The position numbers and the translations under genes are program-made. The notes under the pieces were generated by a model. That model worked only from the letters and a program-made list of their open reading frames with translations, had not been told where the DNA came from and ran no database searches. Below, in pieces: positions 35,729-44,775 of a stretch of DNA of 64,000 nt (position 1 is the stretch's first letter; the number at the start of each line of letters is the position of its first letter). Source of the DNA: Bifidobacterium longum subsp. infantis ATCC 15697 = JCM 1222 = DSM 20088 (GTDB lineage: Bacteria > Actinomycetota > Actinomycetes > Actinomycetales > Bifidobacteriaceae); NCBI RefSeq assembly GCF_000269965.1, contig NC_017219.1, positions 2,764,959 to 2,828,958 on the forward strand, read 5' to 3'.

Positions 35729-37924
35729 TCAGAGCATGCAGCTGACGCAGCCTTGGACTTCAGTGCCTTCCAGGGCTTGCTGGCGGATGCGGATGTAGTA
35801 GAGGGTCTTGATGCCCTTGCGCCAGGCGTAGATCTGAGCCTTGTTGAGGTCGCGGGTGGTGGCGGTGTCCGGGAAGAACAGCGTGAGCGACAATCCCTGA
35901 TCAACATGCTGCGTGGCCTCGGCGTACGTGTCGACGATGGCCTTCCAGCCAATCTCGTAGGCGTCCTTGTAGTACTCGAGGTTGTCGTTGGTCATGTAGG
36001 CGGCCGGGTAGTACACGCGCCCGATCTTGCCTTCCTTGCGAATCTCGATCTTGGAGGCAATCGGGTGAATCGAGCTCGTGGAATGGTTGATGTATGAGAT
36101 CGAGCCGGTGGGCGGCACGGCCTGCAGGTTCTGGTTGTAGATGCCATCCTTCAGAATCGCGTCGCGCAGGGCCTCCCAATTGGCCGCAGTCGGAATCGCG
36201 ATGCCGTACTTGGCGAACAGTTCGCGGATCTTGGCGGTGCGCGGTTCCAGCGAACGGCGGCCATCGGTGTACTTGTCGAAGTAGTTGCCCTGACCGGCCG
36301 GCTTGGCGTAATCGGATGTGGCGAAGCTCTTGAAGGCCTGCCCATGTTCCACGGCGAGCGCGTGCGAGGCACGGTAGGCGTGGTAGGCCACGGTCATGAA
36401 GTACATGTCGGTGAAGTCGAGGCCCTCTTCAGAACCGTAGTGGATGCCTTCGCGGGCCAGGAAGCCATGCAGGTTCATCTGGCCGAGGCCGATGGCGTGG
36501 CCCTCCTCATTAGCGCGGCGAATCGAAGGCACCGCGTTGATGCTGGTGTGCTCGGCCACCGAGGTGAGTGCGCGGATCGCGGTCTCCACCGTGTGGGCCA
36601 AGCCACCATCCATCGCCTTGGCGATGTTGAGCGAACCCAGATTGCAGGAGATGTCGCGGCCGACATGCGCATACGTGAGGTCCTCGTTGTATGCGCTCGG
36701 CTCCTGAACCTGCAGGATTTCCGAGCACAGGTTGGACATGGTCACGCGGCCCTCAATCGGATTCGCGCGGTTGACCGTGTCCTCGAACACGATGTACGGG
36801 TAGCCGGATTCGAACTGCAGCTCTGCGATGGTGGTGAAGAACTTGCGGGCATCGATGTAGGTCTTCTTGATGCGATCGTCGGCCACCATCTCGTCGTAAT
36901 GCTCGCTGACGGAAATGTCGGCGAACGACTTGCCGTATACGCGCTCCACGTCGTACGGGCTGAACAGCGCCATCTGGGCCTTCTGCTTGGCCAGTTCGAA
37001 CGTGATGTCCGGAATCACCACGCCGAGTGCCAGCGACTTGATGCGGATTTTTTCGTCCGCGTTCTCTCGCTTGGTGTCCAGGAAGCGCAGGATATCAGGG
37101 TGGTGGGCGTTGAGGTACACCGCGCCTGCGCCCTGACGTGCGCCGAGCTGGTTGGCGTAGGAGAAGGAGTCCTCCAGCATCTTCATGACCGGAATCACGC
37201 CGCTGGACTGGTTCTCGATGTGCTTGATCGGGGCGCCGAGCTCACGCAGGTTGCTCAGCAGCAGGGCCACGCCGCCGCCGCGCTTGGAGAGCTGGAGGGC
37301 CGCGTTGATGCCGCGCGAAATCGACTCCATGTTGTCTTCGATGCGCACCAAGAAGCAGCTGACCGGTTCGCCACGCTGGGCCTTGCCGAGGTTCAGGAAG
37401 GTCGGGGTGGCGGGCTGGAATCGGCCGGCGAGCATTTCGTCGGCGTATTCGGTGGCCTGCGCTTCGTTGCCGGCGGCGAGTTCCAAGGCCACTGCCGCGC
37501 AACGCTGCGGGAAGTCTTCAAGGTAGAGACGGCCGTCGAATGTTTTGAGGGCGTAGGACGTGTAGAACTTGAAAGCGCCGAGGAAGGTGCCGAATTCAAA
37601 ACCGGCGGACTCGACGTGCTCGTAGAAGCGGTCGAGGAATTCAGCGGAGTACTGGGCGAAGACGTCGGGGTTGTAGTACTGGTTGCTGATGAGGTAGTCG
37701 AGGCGTTCGGCGGTGGAGGCGAACTGCTTGCTGTTGGCGGCCACGTGCCCAGTCACGTATTCGCGTTCGGCGGCCTTGTCTTTGTCGAACTGGATCTTGC
37801 CGTCGGCGTCATAGAGGTTGAGCATCGCGTTGAGCGCGTGGTAATCGTGCGCCGGGTCGTACTGTTCCGCTGCGGTATCGGCAGTGTTGTCGAGCGACAG
37901 GACGGTGGCGGTGAGGTCAGTCAT
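35729..37924 (-). CDS. nrdE: Class Ib ribonucleotide reductase alpha subunit
   Basis: Catalytic subunit of 731 residues that reduces ribonucleoside diphosphates. It has the R1 N-terminal domain and the barrel segments MSNLCSEI (redox Cys), [17 protein letters not shown], and [18 protein letters not shown]. It ends with CVSCML, the mobile cysteine pair reduced by NrdH. As expected for class Ib, no N-terminal ATP-cone is present. The start MTDLTATV is set by AAGGATTTCCA; the frame is open 20 codons further upstream without a site. It is followed by a small ORF rather than directly by nrdF. Confidence 0.96.
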   Translation of the reverse strand: MTDLTATVLSLDNTADTAAEQYDPAHDYHALNAMLNLYDADGKIQFDKDKAAEREYVTGHVAANSKQFASTAERLDYLISNQYYNPDVFAQYSAEFLDRFYEHVESAGFEFGTFLGAFKFYTSYALKTFDGRLYLEDFPQRCAAVALELAAGNEAQATEYADEMLAGRFQPATPTFLNLGKAQRGEPVSCFLVRIEDNMESISRGINAALQLSKRGGGVALLLSNLRELGAPIKHIENQSSGVIPVMKMLEDSFSYANQLGARQGAGAVYLNAHHPDILRFLDTKRENADEKIRIKSLALGVVIPDITFELAKQKAQMALFSPYDVERVYGKSFADISVSEHYDEMVADDRIKKTYIDARKFFTTIAELQFESGYPYIVFEDTVNRANPIEGRVTMSNLCSEILQVQEPSAYNEDLTYAHVGRDISCNLGSLNIAKAMDGGLAHTVETAIRALTSVAEHTSINAVPSIRRANEEGHAIGLGQMNLHGFLAREGIHYGSEEGLDFTDMYFMTVAYHAYRASHALAVEHGQAFKSFATSDYAKPAGQGNYFDKYTDGRRSLEPRTAKIRELFAKYGIAIPTAANWEALRDAILKDGIYNQNLQAVPPTGSISYINHSTSSIHPIASKIEIRKEGKIGRVYYPAAYMTNDNLEYYKDAYEIGWKAIVDTYAEATQHVDQGLSLTLFFPDTATTRDLNKAQIYAWRKGIKTLYYIRIRQQALEGTEVQGCVSCML

Positions 37925-37975
37925 TGGAAATCCTTGGAATATGGCAGAAGTGTGTTTACTTAGACAGTTGCTCCC

Positions 37976-38017
37976 CCCAGTCAACTTCGTTGACAGCTCC
38001 CCTCGGAGAGGGGAGCC
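37976..38017. repeat. Dispersed intergenic hairpin pair between nrdI and nrdE
   Basis: Two adjacent hairpins: GTCAAC/GTTGAC (37980-37994) and GCTCCCCT/AGGGGAGC (37996-38016). The second resembles the hairpin at 13656-13682. Sequences of this kind recur between genes in gut bacteria as small palindromic repeats; that wider statement is from memory. Confidence 0.6.
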
Positions 38018-38039
38018 AATGCCTCGAGGGGGTCAAGAT

Positions 38040-38492
38040 TTACTGTTCGGTGAAGAAGCGGACGAGGCCGTTTCGCACGGCGGCGGTGTCTTCTGGGGTG
38101 CCCATGAGTTCATAGCGGTAAAGGTATGGAACGTGGCATTTGGCCGAGATGATATCTCCGGCGGCGCAGTACGCCTCGCCGAAATTGGTGTTGCCTGAGG
38201 CGATGACGCCGCGAATCCACTCGCGGTTGGCTGGATCGTTGAGGAAACGTTTGACCTGAATCGGCACTGCTTTCTTGACCACGCCGCCGCCATAGGTGGG
38301 CACCATGATGACGTACGGTTCGCGGACGTTCAGCGCCGGGTCGGCGGCCCGCAGCGGGATGCGGTAGACATTGATGCCTTCGTCCTGCAAACGGCATCCG
38401 GACACGAACCGTGCGGTGTTTTCGGAGGCCGACGAGAAGTAGACCAATGCGCCGATCGTCTTGCCTTCGGCCGCGAACTCGGCCTGGCTCAC
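38040..38492 (-). CDS. nrdI: NrdI flavodoxin-like protein
   Basis: FMN protein of 150 residues that delivers oxidant for assembly of the NrdF metal-radical cofactor. The FMN phosphate loop is [13 protein letters not shown], with MVPTYGGG and [15 protein letters not shown] forming the other flavin loops. It overlaps nrdH by four bases (translational coupling). About 115 bases with a hairpin pair separate it from nrdE. Confidence 0.94.
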   Translation of the reverse strand: MSQAEFAAEGKTIGALVYFSSASENTARFVSGCRLQDEGINVYRIPLRAADPALNVREPYVIMVPTYGGGVVKKAVPIQVKRFLNDPANREWIRGVIASGNTNFGEAYCAAGDIISAKCHVPYLYRYELMGTPEDTAAVRNGLVRFFTEQ

Positions 38493-38755
38493 GCGGACAC
38501 CGTGGCGGCGGCGCGGTTGTCGGCGGCCACCTGCTGGGCGACTTCGCGAATCAGGTCGGGGCGGTAGCCGGTCCAGGAGTTGTCCGGCGTGATGACCACC
38601 GGAGCCTGCTGGAAACCAGCGGCCTGCAGCTGCTCAAGGGTGGAGGGGTTCTGCGTCAGGTCCACGGTTTCAAACGGCACACCCAGCTTGGTGAGCTGGC
38701 GCTTGGTGGCATCGCACTGCGGGCAATGCGGCTTGGTGAACACGGTGACGGTCAT
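38489..38755 (-). CDS. nrdH: NrdH glutaredoxin-like redoxin
   Basis: Electron donor for NrdE, 88 residues, with the redox motif CPQC at residues 11-14 and the NrdH C-terminal WTGYRPDLI. It accepts electrons from thioredoxin reductase (trxB at 56460 is the likely partner). The start MTVTVFTK is set by AAGGGGAGTCGCC; the longer frame to 38803 lacks a site. It is the first gene of the operon, downstream of two NrdR boxes. Confidence 0.95.
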   Translation of the reverse strand: MTVTVFTKPHCPQCDATKRQLTKLGVPFETVDLTQNPSTLEQLQAAGFQQAPVVITPDNSWTGYRPDLIREVAQQVAADNRAAATVSA

Positions 38756-38830
38756 GGCGACTCCCCTTGATGTGGTTCTGATGGACAGTGAAGCGAAGGC
38801 CATATTACAGCGATGTGATTTGAAATCAAG

Positions 38831-38879
38831 GCACTATATGTAGTGGCGTGTACCATACAACAAACCTAGATATAGTGAT
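38831..38879. promoter_or_regulatory. Pair of NrdR boxes upstream of nrdH
   Basis: GCACTATATGTAGTGG (38831-38846) and ACCTAGATATAGTGAT (38864-38879) both fit the NrdR consensus ACACWATATNTWGTGT in near-palindromic form. Their centres are 33 bases apart, about three helical turns, the usual arrangement for NrdR repression of nrd operons. They lie 76-124 bases upstream of the nrdH start. Confidence 0.85.
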
Positions 38880-38990
38880 TTCGTTGATATTCCGCCATTC
38901 CTAAGCAGCCACGAAAATCGGCGTGCAGCGACCCGCCCAATCACATGTGGCATTGTTCACATTTGCGCTTCAACCGCCATACTCGCGTTT

Positions 38991-39172
38991 CGGGGGCTGA
39001 TTTGGCCTTTTCCGGAGATCTATCTCCGTTTCGAGGGGCTGGTACTCAAGTAAGCGCATCCCCAAAATGGCGGAATGACGGTGGGGCGAAGCCGTTTATA
39101 CCCGTGTTCTAGCGGGCCACCAGCCCCTCGAAACGGGAGTAAACCTCTACGGAAGGCCAAATCAGCCCCTCG
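38991..39172. repeat. Long inverted-repeat element, copy B
   Basis: Arm 38991-39043 is an imperfect inverted copy of 39119-39172, with the well-conserved ends GGGGCTGATTTGGCC and GTTTCGAGGGGCTGGT. The 75-base loop has no gene. The arm sequence is homologous to copy A at 603-790. The rest of the gap 38880-39339 holds only the hairpin at 39213-39254. Confidence 0.82.
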
Positions 39173-39212
39173 AAGCGGAGAACGGATACCTCGGCACCCC
39201 GTGTGGAGCCAG

Positions 39213-39254
39213 AAGGCCCGGCCGGATGTCCAAACGAGCATCCGGCCAGGCCTT
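39213..39254. other. Strong hairpin upstream of the kinase gene
   Basis: A 16-bp stem with one mismatch (39213-39228 with 39239-39254) and a 10-base loop. Neither side has a real U-tract, so I do not call it a terminator. It lies about 85 bases before the kinase start. Confidence 0.6.
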
Positions 39255-39339
39255 AAAAGTAGTTGTTCAGTTTTGATAATTTTTATCACGCTCGGCCTCC
39301 CAGGAGAGAGCCAGAATAATGCACCAGCAAGGCATTAGG

Positions 39340-41559
39340 ATGGAGGGCATGAGCGATTTGAACGCGTTGAATCTTGAGCCCGGCGAAGTGGTTGGTGGGT
39401 ACACGCTGATCTCCCGGCTCGGCTCAGGAGCTATGGGGTCGGTGTGGCGTGTCCGCGACGACGGCGGCACCACCTATGCGATGAAGATTCTGCGCGATTC
39501 GCTGGCCGACGAGTCGGTGGCAGGCTCCGGCTCTGCGTCCGCGGCCCTGCACGACCCCGACCTCAAGCCCGATGTCACGCCGCGCGAACGTCTGCGGCGC
39601 GAGGCCATGGCCTTGAAGAAGGTCAATCATCCAGGCGTATGCGGCATTGTGGATATGGAACTCGACGATACGTTGGCGTTCATCGTCACTGAACTCATCG
39701 AGGGCAAGAATCTTAAGGATGATGTGGCCGCCAATGGCCGGTATGTGGGCGACGATCTGGAACGCTTGGCCCGCAAGCTCATCGATGCCACCAAAGCCGT
39801 ACATGCGGCCGGCATCGTCCATCGCGACATCAAACCCACCAATGTGATGGTCTCAGCAGCCGGCCCGGTGCTGGTCGACTTCGGTATCGCGATGGGCGAA
39901 GGAGAAAGCCATGTGACCCGTACCGGCCTAGTGATGGGCACTCCGGGATTCATAGCCCCCGAAATCATCGACGGCGCCGAGTCCGATGAGGCGACCGATT
40001 GGTGGTCAGTGGCTTCCGTACTTGCCTTCGCCGCAACCGGCGCACCGGTATTCGGCACCAAGCCGATGATGGCGGTACTTGAGCGCGAGGCCTCGGGCAA
40101 CGCGAATCTTTCCGGATTGCCGGCCGGCACATTGGCTGCCTTCCGTTCTGCACTGGACCCGGATCGCACGAAGCGATGCACACCTGACCAACTGCTCAAC
40201 GCCATCGCCTTGGATGCGTTGAATCCCGCCGTCTGGCAAGGTGCACAGGCCGGACCGTTCGCCGCCGGCGCCATTGCCGGAGGGGCCAATACCATCGCGC
40301 CAGCGGCCGGCACAGCCGGCGAAACCGAGGCGGTGCCCCCTTTTGGCGCGGCCGGTCACGTTGACCGCAATAATCCCCGCACTATTTGGCGAGCAACCGA
40401 TGAGGCCGCACAGGCACTGACCGACGAGGCCACCACGACATTGCCGGATAGCGCCGCTCCCGCAATTTCCGATGAAGCTACGGTCCAGTTGGCGGGGGCG
40501 ACGGTTCCCTTGACTGAGGCAACTACACCACTGACCAGCGAAGCCACTACTCCACTCACGCCCGTTACGGGGGAGCCTCTGCTGGCCCCGACCACGCCGC
40601 TTGCCGAGCGCACCGCCGTGTTGCCCTCGCCACAGCCGACGGCATTCCCTCCGACCCCGCCAGTTCAGCTGGTTGGAGGCATGGCCCAAAATGGCTGGAA
40701 TCCAGCTGCCGCCGACGTCCAAGCCACGGTCGTGGACCCCAATATCCGCCCGGCATTGCAACGAGTCATTGATCAGACCGCTCAATTTGCCCCGACAGAG
40801 GCATTGGTGCAGCAACCGCTCGCCCCCAATCCAGCGGACGTCAAACGCGGCGAATATCTACAACGCGGTGTCTTTCCACTGTTGTTGCTGGCGCTACCAC
40901 TGGCCGTACTGGCTGCCAGCATGCCTCTTATCGCTCTGCTGGCAGCAGCGGCGATGCTGTGGCTGTTGCTCACATTGGCCTACAACACCGAGCCCCAACT
41001 CGAGCGCGAGGGCAGGCGCGGTGGTGAACGCAAAAGCTCCGATACGTGGATTCGCGCCGCCACCCTGCCTTGGCATATCGTCAAAGCCCTGCTGCTGTCG
41101 TTGCCGCGTATGGTGCTGCTCATCGTTATCGCCATAGCCGGAACGGCGGCGGCCACGATGGCGCTTGCCTTACCGACGCAAACCGTGTACTGGTACTTCA
41201 CGCCGGAACGAGGCGTGCCGATTCCACTGCTCAATGACGTACCGCTGTCGGCATCGGGATTGGCGCTCGGCGGCTTCATGGCCATCGGATGGCTGGTCAC
41301 GGTATTCGGCCCGCAAGCAATGATGGCTCGACTGGGGGCAGGCGTGCTGCGGGGATTGAACCCCCGGCAGGCACAGTCTCCAATGCCGCTGGCCTACGAT
41401 GGCTCGCCCGCAGTGCCGTCACCCGCGGCAATGGCACCGGCATCGGCCACGCGCGGCAAGCGCAGCACCATGCTATTCACTATCTGGATCATCGTCACCT
41501 TAGCATTGTGCACACTGCCGCTCACTGGCATGGCGATTGACTGGACGCCGCTGGTCTGA
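39340..41559 (+). CDS. Membrane-anchored Ser/Thr protein kinase (Hanks type)
   Basis: Eukaryotic-like kinase of 739 residues. The cytoplasmic kinase domain (~15-285) has the glycine loop LGSGAMGSVW, catalytic Lys in YAMKIL, HRDIKPTNVMV, DFGIAMGEG and TPGFIAPE, so it should be active. A 250-residue Ala/Thr/Pro-rich linker with repeated EATTPLT units follows. Then come hydrophobic segments in the last 190 residues (LLLALPLAVLAASMPLIALLAAAAMLWLLL onward). No PASTA repeats. It may phosphorylate targets such as the TQxF protein at 16470 or the MurJ tail; that is speculation. Start by AAGG seven bases before; the ATG at 39349 is an alternative. Confidence 0.88.
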   Translation: MEGMSDLNALNLEPGEVVGGYTLISRLGSGAMGSVWRVRDDGGTTYAMKILRDSLADESVAGSGSASAALHDPDLKPDVTPRERLRREAMALKKVNHPGVCGIVDMELDDTLAFIVTELIEGKNLKDDVAANGRYVGDDLERLARKLIDATKAVHAAGIVHRDIKPTNVMVSAAGPVLVDFGIAMGEGESHVTRTGLVMGTPGFIAPEIIDGAESDEATDWWSVASVLAFAATGAPVFGTKPMMAVLEREASGNANLSGLPAGTLAAFRSALDPDRTKRCTPDQLLNAIALDALNPAVWQGAQAGPFAAGAIAGGANTIAPAAGTAGETEAVPPFGAAGHVDRNNPRTIWRATDEAAQALTDEATTTLPDSAAPAISDEATVQLAGATVPLTEATTPLTSEATTPLTPVTGEPLLAPTTPLAERTAVLPSPQPTAFPPTPPVQLVGGMAQNGWNPAAADVQATVVDPNIRPALQRVIDQTAQFAPTEALVQQPLAPNPADVKRGEYLQRGVFPLLLLALPLAVLAASMPLIALLAAAAMLWLLLTLAYNTEPQLEREGRRGGERKSSDTWIRAATLPWHIVKALLLSLPRMVLLIVIAIAGTAAATMALALPTQTVYWYFTPERGVPIPLLNDVPLSASGLALGGFMAIGWLVTVFGPQAMMARLGAGVLRGLNPRQAQSPMPLAYDGSPAVPSPAAMAPASATRGKRSTMLFTIWIIVTLALCTLPLTGMAIDWTPLV

Positions 41560-41759
41560 CCACTCCCCTGCGGCCAAGCTCATCAGACCGCACCACGACC
41601 TCTGACGCGCCGCCTTTGACGCACATACCGAACGCTGTGTGACCAGAGTCACGTCCACCTTCACACGGATTTCACGCTATATGAGCTGTGAGCACAGTCT
41701 TCCTCAGGGCCGGCCATTATGATGGGGCGCAGCCGTAAGTATTTCAAGGGGATAAGACT

Positions 41760-42728
41760 ATGCCAGATTCAAAGCGTCAGGCCAAACGTGCCACTCGCGC
41801 CGAACGCCGTGCAGCCGAAGAAACGGCTTTGCAGGTCCAAGCCGCGCAGGCCGCCAAAGAGCGTAAGCAGCAGACTCTTATTGGTTGCATCGTTGTGGCC
41901 ATCATCGTGGTGCTGGTGGCCATCGCTGGATTCGCCGTATACAAGGCTATGAACCCGGCAAACTCTGGCGAACAGGCCAGCATGACTGTGGACGAGGCGT
42001 ACAGCAAAATCGACAAAGTCAAGACCAAGCCCGCCAAAGCCAGCGACAAGGCCGGCTTCCTTATCTCCAGCAAGGGCTACTCGCAGAAAATCGATGACGC
42101 TCCGACCGTCTCCATCTATATGGAGCCGTTGTGCCCCGGCTGCGCGGCAGTGAACCGCCAGCTTGACCCGACGCTCGTCAAGCTGATGAACGCCGGCCAG
42201 CTCAACATCGATTTGCACTTCCTCAATTTCCAGGACAACAAGAGCTCCGACAACTACTCCAACCGCGCGTTCAACGGTGCCATCTATATCGCCGAGCATG
42301 ACGACGATCCCGATCACCTGATGCAGTACCTCTCCAACATCTACGCTGAGGATTTCCAGCCCGGTGAGCTGTCCAACTATGTGTCGGTCAGCGACAACAA
42401 GCTGAAGAAGCAGGCCATCAATGCCGGCGTAAGTGAGGACGTGGCCGCCGCCGCCTTCAGTGGTGACAACGAATATGTCGACTGGCTGACCGCCTCCAAC
42501 AACTACACCATCCTTCGCCCTGAACTGTTCTCCAGCTCCGGCTCCTTCTCCTCCCCCACGCTCACCATCAATGGCGAATACTGGGATCTGCACCAGCTAT
42601 CGCTGGCGAAAACGTCTATGGTGGACGGCTTCCTCAAGGCCATCGGCTTGGACTCCGATCAAGTGGGCGTGAAAGGCCAGATGCCACCGATCGGCGCCAA
42701 CAAGAAGCCGATTTCGCTGACCGATTAA
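41760..42728 (+). CDS. Membrane-anchored DsbA-like thiol oxidoreductase
   Basis: A 322-residue protein with a basic head, one membrane segment (TLIGCIVVAIIVVLVAIAGFAVY, ~39-61) and an extracellular DsbA/thioredoxin-fold domain. The active-site motif is CPGC in YMEPLCPGCAAVNRQ. The TPTL-type cis-Pro loop is replaced by SSPTLTING near residue 270. It probably introduces or rearranges disulfides in exported proteins. No VKOR/DsbB partner is adjacent. AAGGGGATAAGACT precedes the ATG. Confidence 0.85.
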   Translation: MPDSKRQAKRATRAERRAAEETALQVQAAQAAKERKQQTLIGCIVVAIIVVLVAIAGFAVYKAMNPANSGEQASMTVDEAYSKIDKVKTKPAKASDKAGFLISSKGYSQKIDDAPTVSIYMEPLCPGCAAVNRQLDPTLVKLMNAGQLNIDLHFLNFQDNKSSDNYSNRAFNGAIYIAEHDDDPDHLMQYLSNIYAEDFQPGELSNYVSVSDNKLKKQAINAGVSEDVAAAAFSGDNEYVDWLTASNNYTILRPELFSSSGSFSSPTLTINGEYWDLHQLSLAKTSMVDGFLKAIGLDSDQVGVKGQMPPIGANKKPISLTD

Positions 42729-42818
42729 TTACCGGCGCGGCTTGGCCCGAATTGACCACTCGGGAACTACCGGTATACTAGAGATTTGTTCAAAACGATT
42801 TACGCGTTAAGAACAATC

Positions 42819-42892
42819 GCCTCTTTAGCTCAGATGGCCAGAGCGGCCGCCTTGTAAGCGGCAGGTCGTCGGTTCGATCCCGACAAGAGGCT
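42819..42892 (+). tRNA. tRNA-Thr (anticodon UGU)
   Basis: A complete cloverleaf: acceptor GCCTCTT/AAGAGGC, D-stem GCTC/GAGC, anticodon stem GCCGC/GCGGC with loop CTTGTAA giving anticodon TGT at 42853-42855, and a T-arm with GGTTCGATCC. Discriminator base T at 42892; CCA is not encoded, matching the presence of cca at 47407. Confidence 0.97.
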
Positions 42893-42943
42893 CGTCGCGC
42901 AGAAAAAATGGCGTATTATGTGATACGTAGGCTTTTCTACGCA

Positions 42944-43091
42944 TATAATTCTTACCTTGGGTAAGTACTCCAGGAGCCTTCCCCCAATTATGGGCTTCCT
43001 GGAATGAGGGCGGAGCGTCCCCCAACCAGCTCCGCACCTTCAAGGGGGCGGGAACATCCCCTTCTCTCCCGCCCCCTTTTTCTTTTTTTTT
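42944..43091 (+). ncRNA. Candidate structured small RNA with CCCCC loops
   Basis: A perfect TATAAT (42944-42949) precedes four consecutive hairpins: CTTACC/GGTAAG (42951-42965), 42970-43002 with CCCCC in its loop, 43010-43035 (7-bp perfect stem) also with CCCCC in its loop, and a 10-bp GC stem 43044-43053 / 43067-43076. The last is followed by a 15-base T-rich run, a textbook terminator. The gene after it starts 114 bases later. It might instead be processed from the tRNA transcript or act as a terminated leader of the gene at 43205. No -35 box is clear. Confidence 0.55.
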
Positions 43092-43204
43092 GAGTTCAGA
43101 ACAATCTGACGAGCAGGAATGGTGACGGTGGCCGGTGAAACCGCAGTACGGGTCCGAACAACCGTTACGATGGGTGGCGTAATCGTTCACCCAGCAGGAA
43201 GAGT

Positions 43205-44743
43205 ATGGCAATGGCACGGCGTTGGACCCCGCAGCGGTTTGTTACACTGCGTCGCATCCGCGTAATCGCCTGTATCGCGGCGACCAGTATCGCGCTGGCT
43301 GGATCATTCGCGTTCACCGCGCGTAAATCCGTAGCCCTGAACATCAACGGGCAAACCACCCAAGTCACCACATATGCGATGACGGCCACCCGTCTTCTGG
43401 AGGAACAAGGGGTGGATATCAAGACCCACGATATCGTCACTACCTCGTCCGGCGACCAACTCGCCAATCATGCCGTGGTCACCGTACAGTCCGCCTACCA
43501 GACCACTATCAACATCGACGGCACGTCCGTTCCCTTCTGGACCGTGGCCACCAGTGCCGACCAGCTGCTGGGATTTTTCGAGGAAAACCAGAACAACGCC
43601 ACAAAAATCACCGTCGACATCAACAATGTGTACAACCAGCTCACCGGCGGACTGGTCATCAATCAGGATGGCCCGGTCACCGTCATTGCGGACGGCAAGA
43701 CTTCCGTGGCCCCCAACGGCAAACTGCCCGCGGCCTCCATTCTTGACTCCAAAGGCATCGTGCTGAACAAAGAGGACCGTGTGAGCGTCGAAAAGGACGG
43801 CGATACCACTATCCTGCGCGTACGGCGCGTGACGCATGGCGAGGAAACACGCACAGCCATAGTGCCATACTCCACACAAACCATCATCGACTCCAATCTT
43901 CCTGAAGGCCAGTCGGAGATCCGTCAGCAAGGCGTCAATGGCGAGAAAACCCAGGTGTATAACGTCACGTATGTCGATGGCGTGGCCGAATCGGAGACGC
44001 TGAAATCCGAAACCGTCACCACGATGGCCATCGACCAGATCATCGCCGTAGGCGCCGCCAAGTCTGATACCGATAAGGGTTCCGATAAAGGTTCCGACAA
44101 AAAATCCGACTCCGCCGATAACGGCAAGGCCGATTCCGGTTTCAACAATCAGCACGAGTCGTCCGGTAACAATGCCAACAACACAGGCGACAAGAACAAC
44201 AGCAGCTCTGGCAACAACACGAACACCGATACCAACAACAATGCCGGCAACACCGGCGGCAACACCGGCGGCAACAACTCCGGTAACACCGGCAACACCG
44301 GCAACACCGGCAACACCGGCAATTCCGGTAACACTGGTAATTCCGGTAACACCGGCGGCGGTACGAACAACAATTCCGGCTCTTCCGGCTCCGATTCAGG
44401 AACAACCACCACGCCCTCCGGCCGACTCTGGCACGCCACCGTAGCCCAGGCTCAGGCCTATGCCGCCGGTGCCGCCGCGCAGCGCGGGTGGACAGGCAAC
44501 GACTGGGATTGCCTGGTCAAACTATGGAACCGCGAGTCCCGTTGGCTGTGGTATGCCGAAAACGCGAGCTCCGGTGCCTACGGCATTCCTCAGTCGCGAC
44601 CAGCAGACAAAATGGCTGCGTTCGGCGCCAATTACCGTGACGATGCCGCCGTACAGATCGATTGGGGTCTGTGGTACATCGCACAAACCTACGGCAGCCC
44701 GTCCAAGGCATGGCAACATTCCGAACAAATCGGTTGGTACTGA
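43205..44743 (+). CDS. Rpf-like cell-wall protein: DUF348 repeats, G5 domain, lytic transglycosylase fold
   Basis: Exported protein of 512 residues expected to act on peptidoglycan. It has a membrane segment/signal (VIACIAATSIALAGSFAFTA), and DUF348-type repeats starting SVALNINGQTTQVTTYAMTATRLLEEQGV and INIDGTSVPFWTVATSADQLLGF. A G5-like domain (VTHGEETRTAIVPYSTQTIIDSNLPEGQSE...) follows. Next is a Ser/Asn/Thr/Gly linker with NTG repeats (~345-395), and then a C-terminal domain with WDCLVKLWNRESRW, the catalytic-Glu segment of transglycosylases, and GAYGIPQS. This is the RpfB architecture of actinobacteria with a different catalytic end. AGGA lies five bases before the ATG. Confidence 0.88.
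   Translation: MAMARRWTPQRFVTLRRIRVIACIAATSIALAGSFAFTARKSVALNINGQTTQVTTYAMTATRLLEEQGVDIKTHDIVTTSSGDQLANHAVVTVQSAYQTTINIDGTSVPFWTVATSADQLLGFFEENQNNATKITVDINNVYNQLTGGLVINQDGPVTVIADGKTSVAPNGKLPAASILDSKGIVLNKEDRVSVEKDGDTTILRVRRVTHGEETRTAIVPYSTQTIIDSNLPEGQSEIRQQGVNGEKTQVYNVTYVDGVAESETLKSETVTTMAIDQIIAVGAAKSDTDKGSDKGSDKKSDSADNGKADSGFNNQHESSGNNANNTGDKNNSSSGNNTNTDTNNNAGNTGGNTGGNNSGNTGNTGNTGNTGNSGNTGNSGNTGGGTNNNSGSSGSDSGTTTTPSGRLWHATVAQAQAYAAGAAAQRGWTGNDWDCLVKLWNRESRWLWYAENASSGAYGIPQSRPADKMAAFGANYRDDAAVQIDWGLWYIAQTYGSPSKAWQHSEQIGWY
44238..44366 (+). repeat. Coding tandem repeat (9-bp AACACCGGC units)
   Basis: Tandem and near-tandem 9-bp units encoding Asn-Thr-Gly, Asn-Ser-Gly and Gly-Asn make up the linker of the Rpf-like protein. 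At least four identical AACACCGGC units run uninterrupted around 44287-44321. The unit length keeps the frame, so copy-number changes would alter only linker length. Confidence 0.85.
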
Positions 44744-44775
44744 TCGGTTACGAAGCCCACAAGGAACACACGCTT

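Noticed and set aside
36344..37963. 539-codon plus-strand frame opposite nrdE
   Set aside because: Shadow of a highly conserved enzyme; no ribosome site or family similarity.
39213..39254. Rho-independent terminator upstream of the kinase
   Set aside because: Stem is strong but no U-run follows on either strand; kept only as a hairpin.
42944..43204. c-di-AMP (ydaO) riboswitch before the Rpf-like gene
   Set aside because: Such riboswitches control rpf genes in other actinobacteria, but I do not find the conserved ydaO core here.
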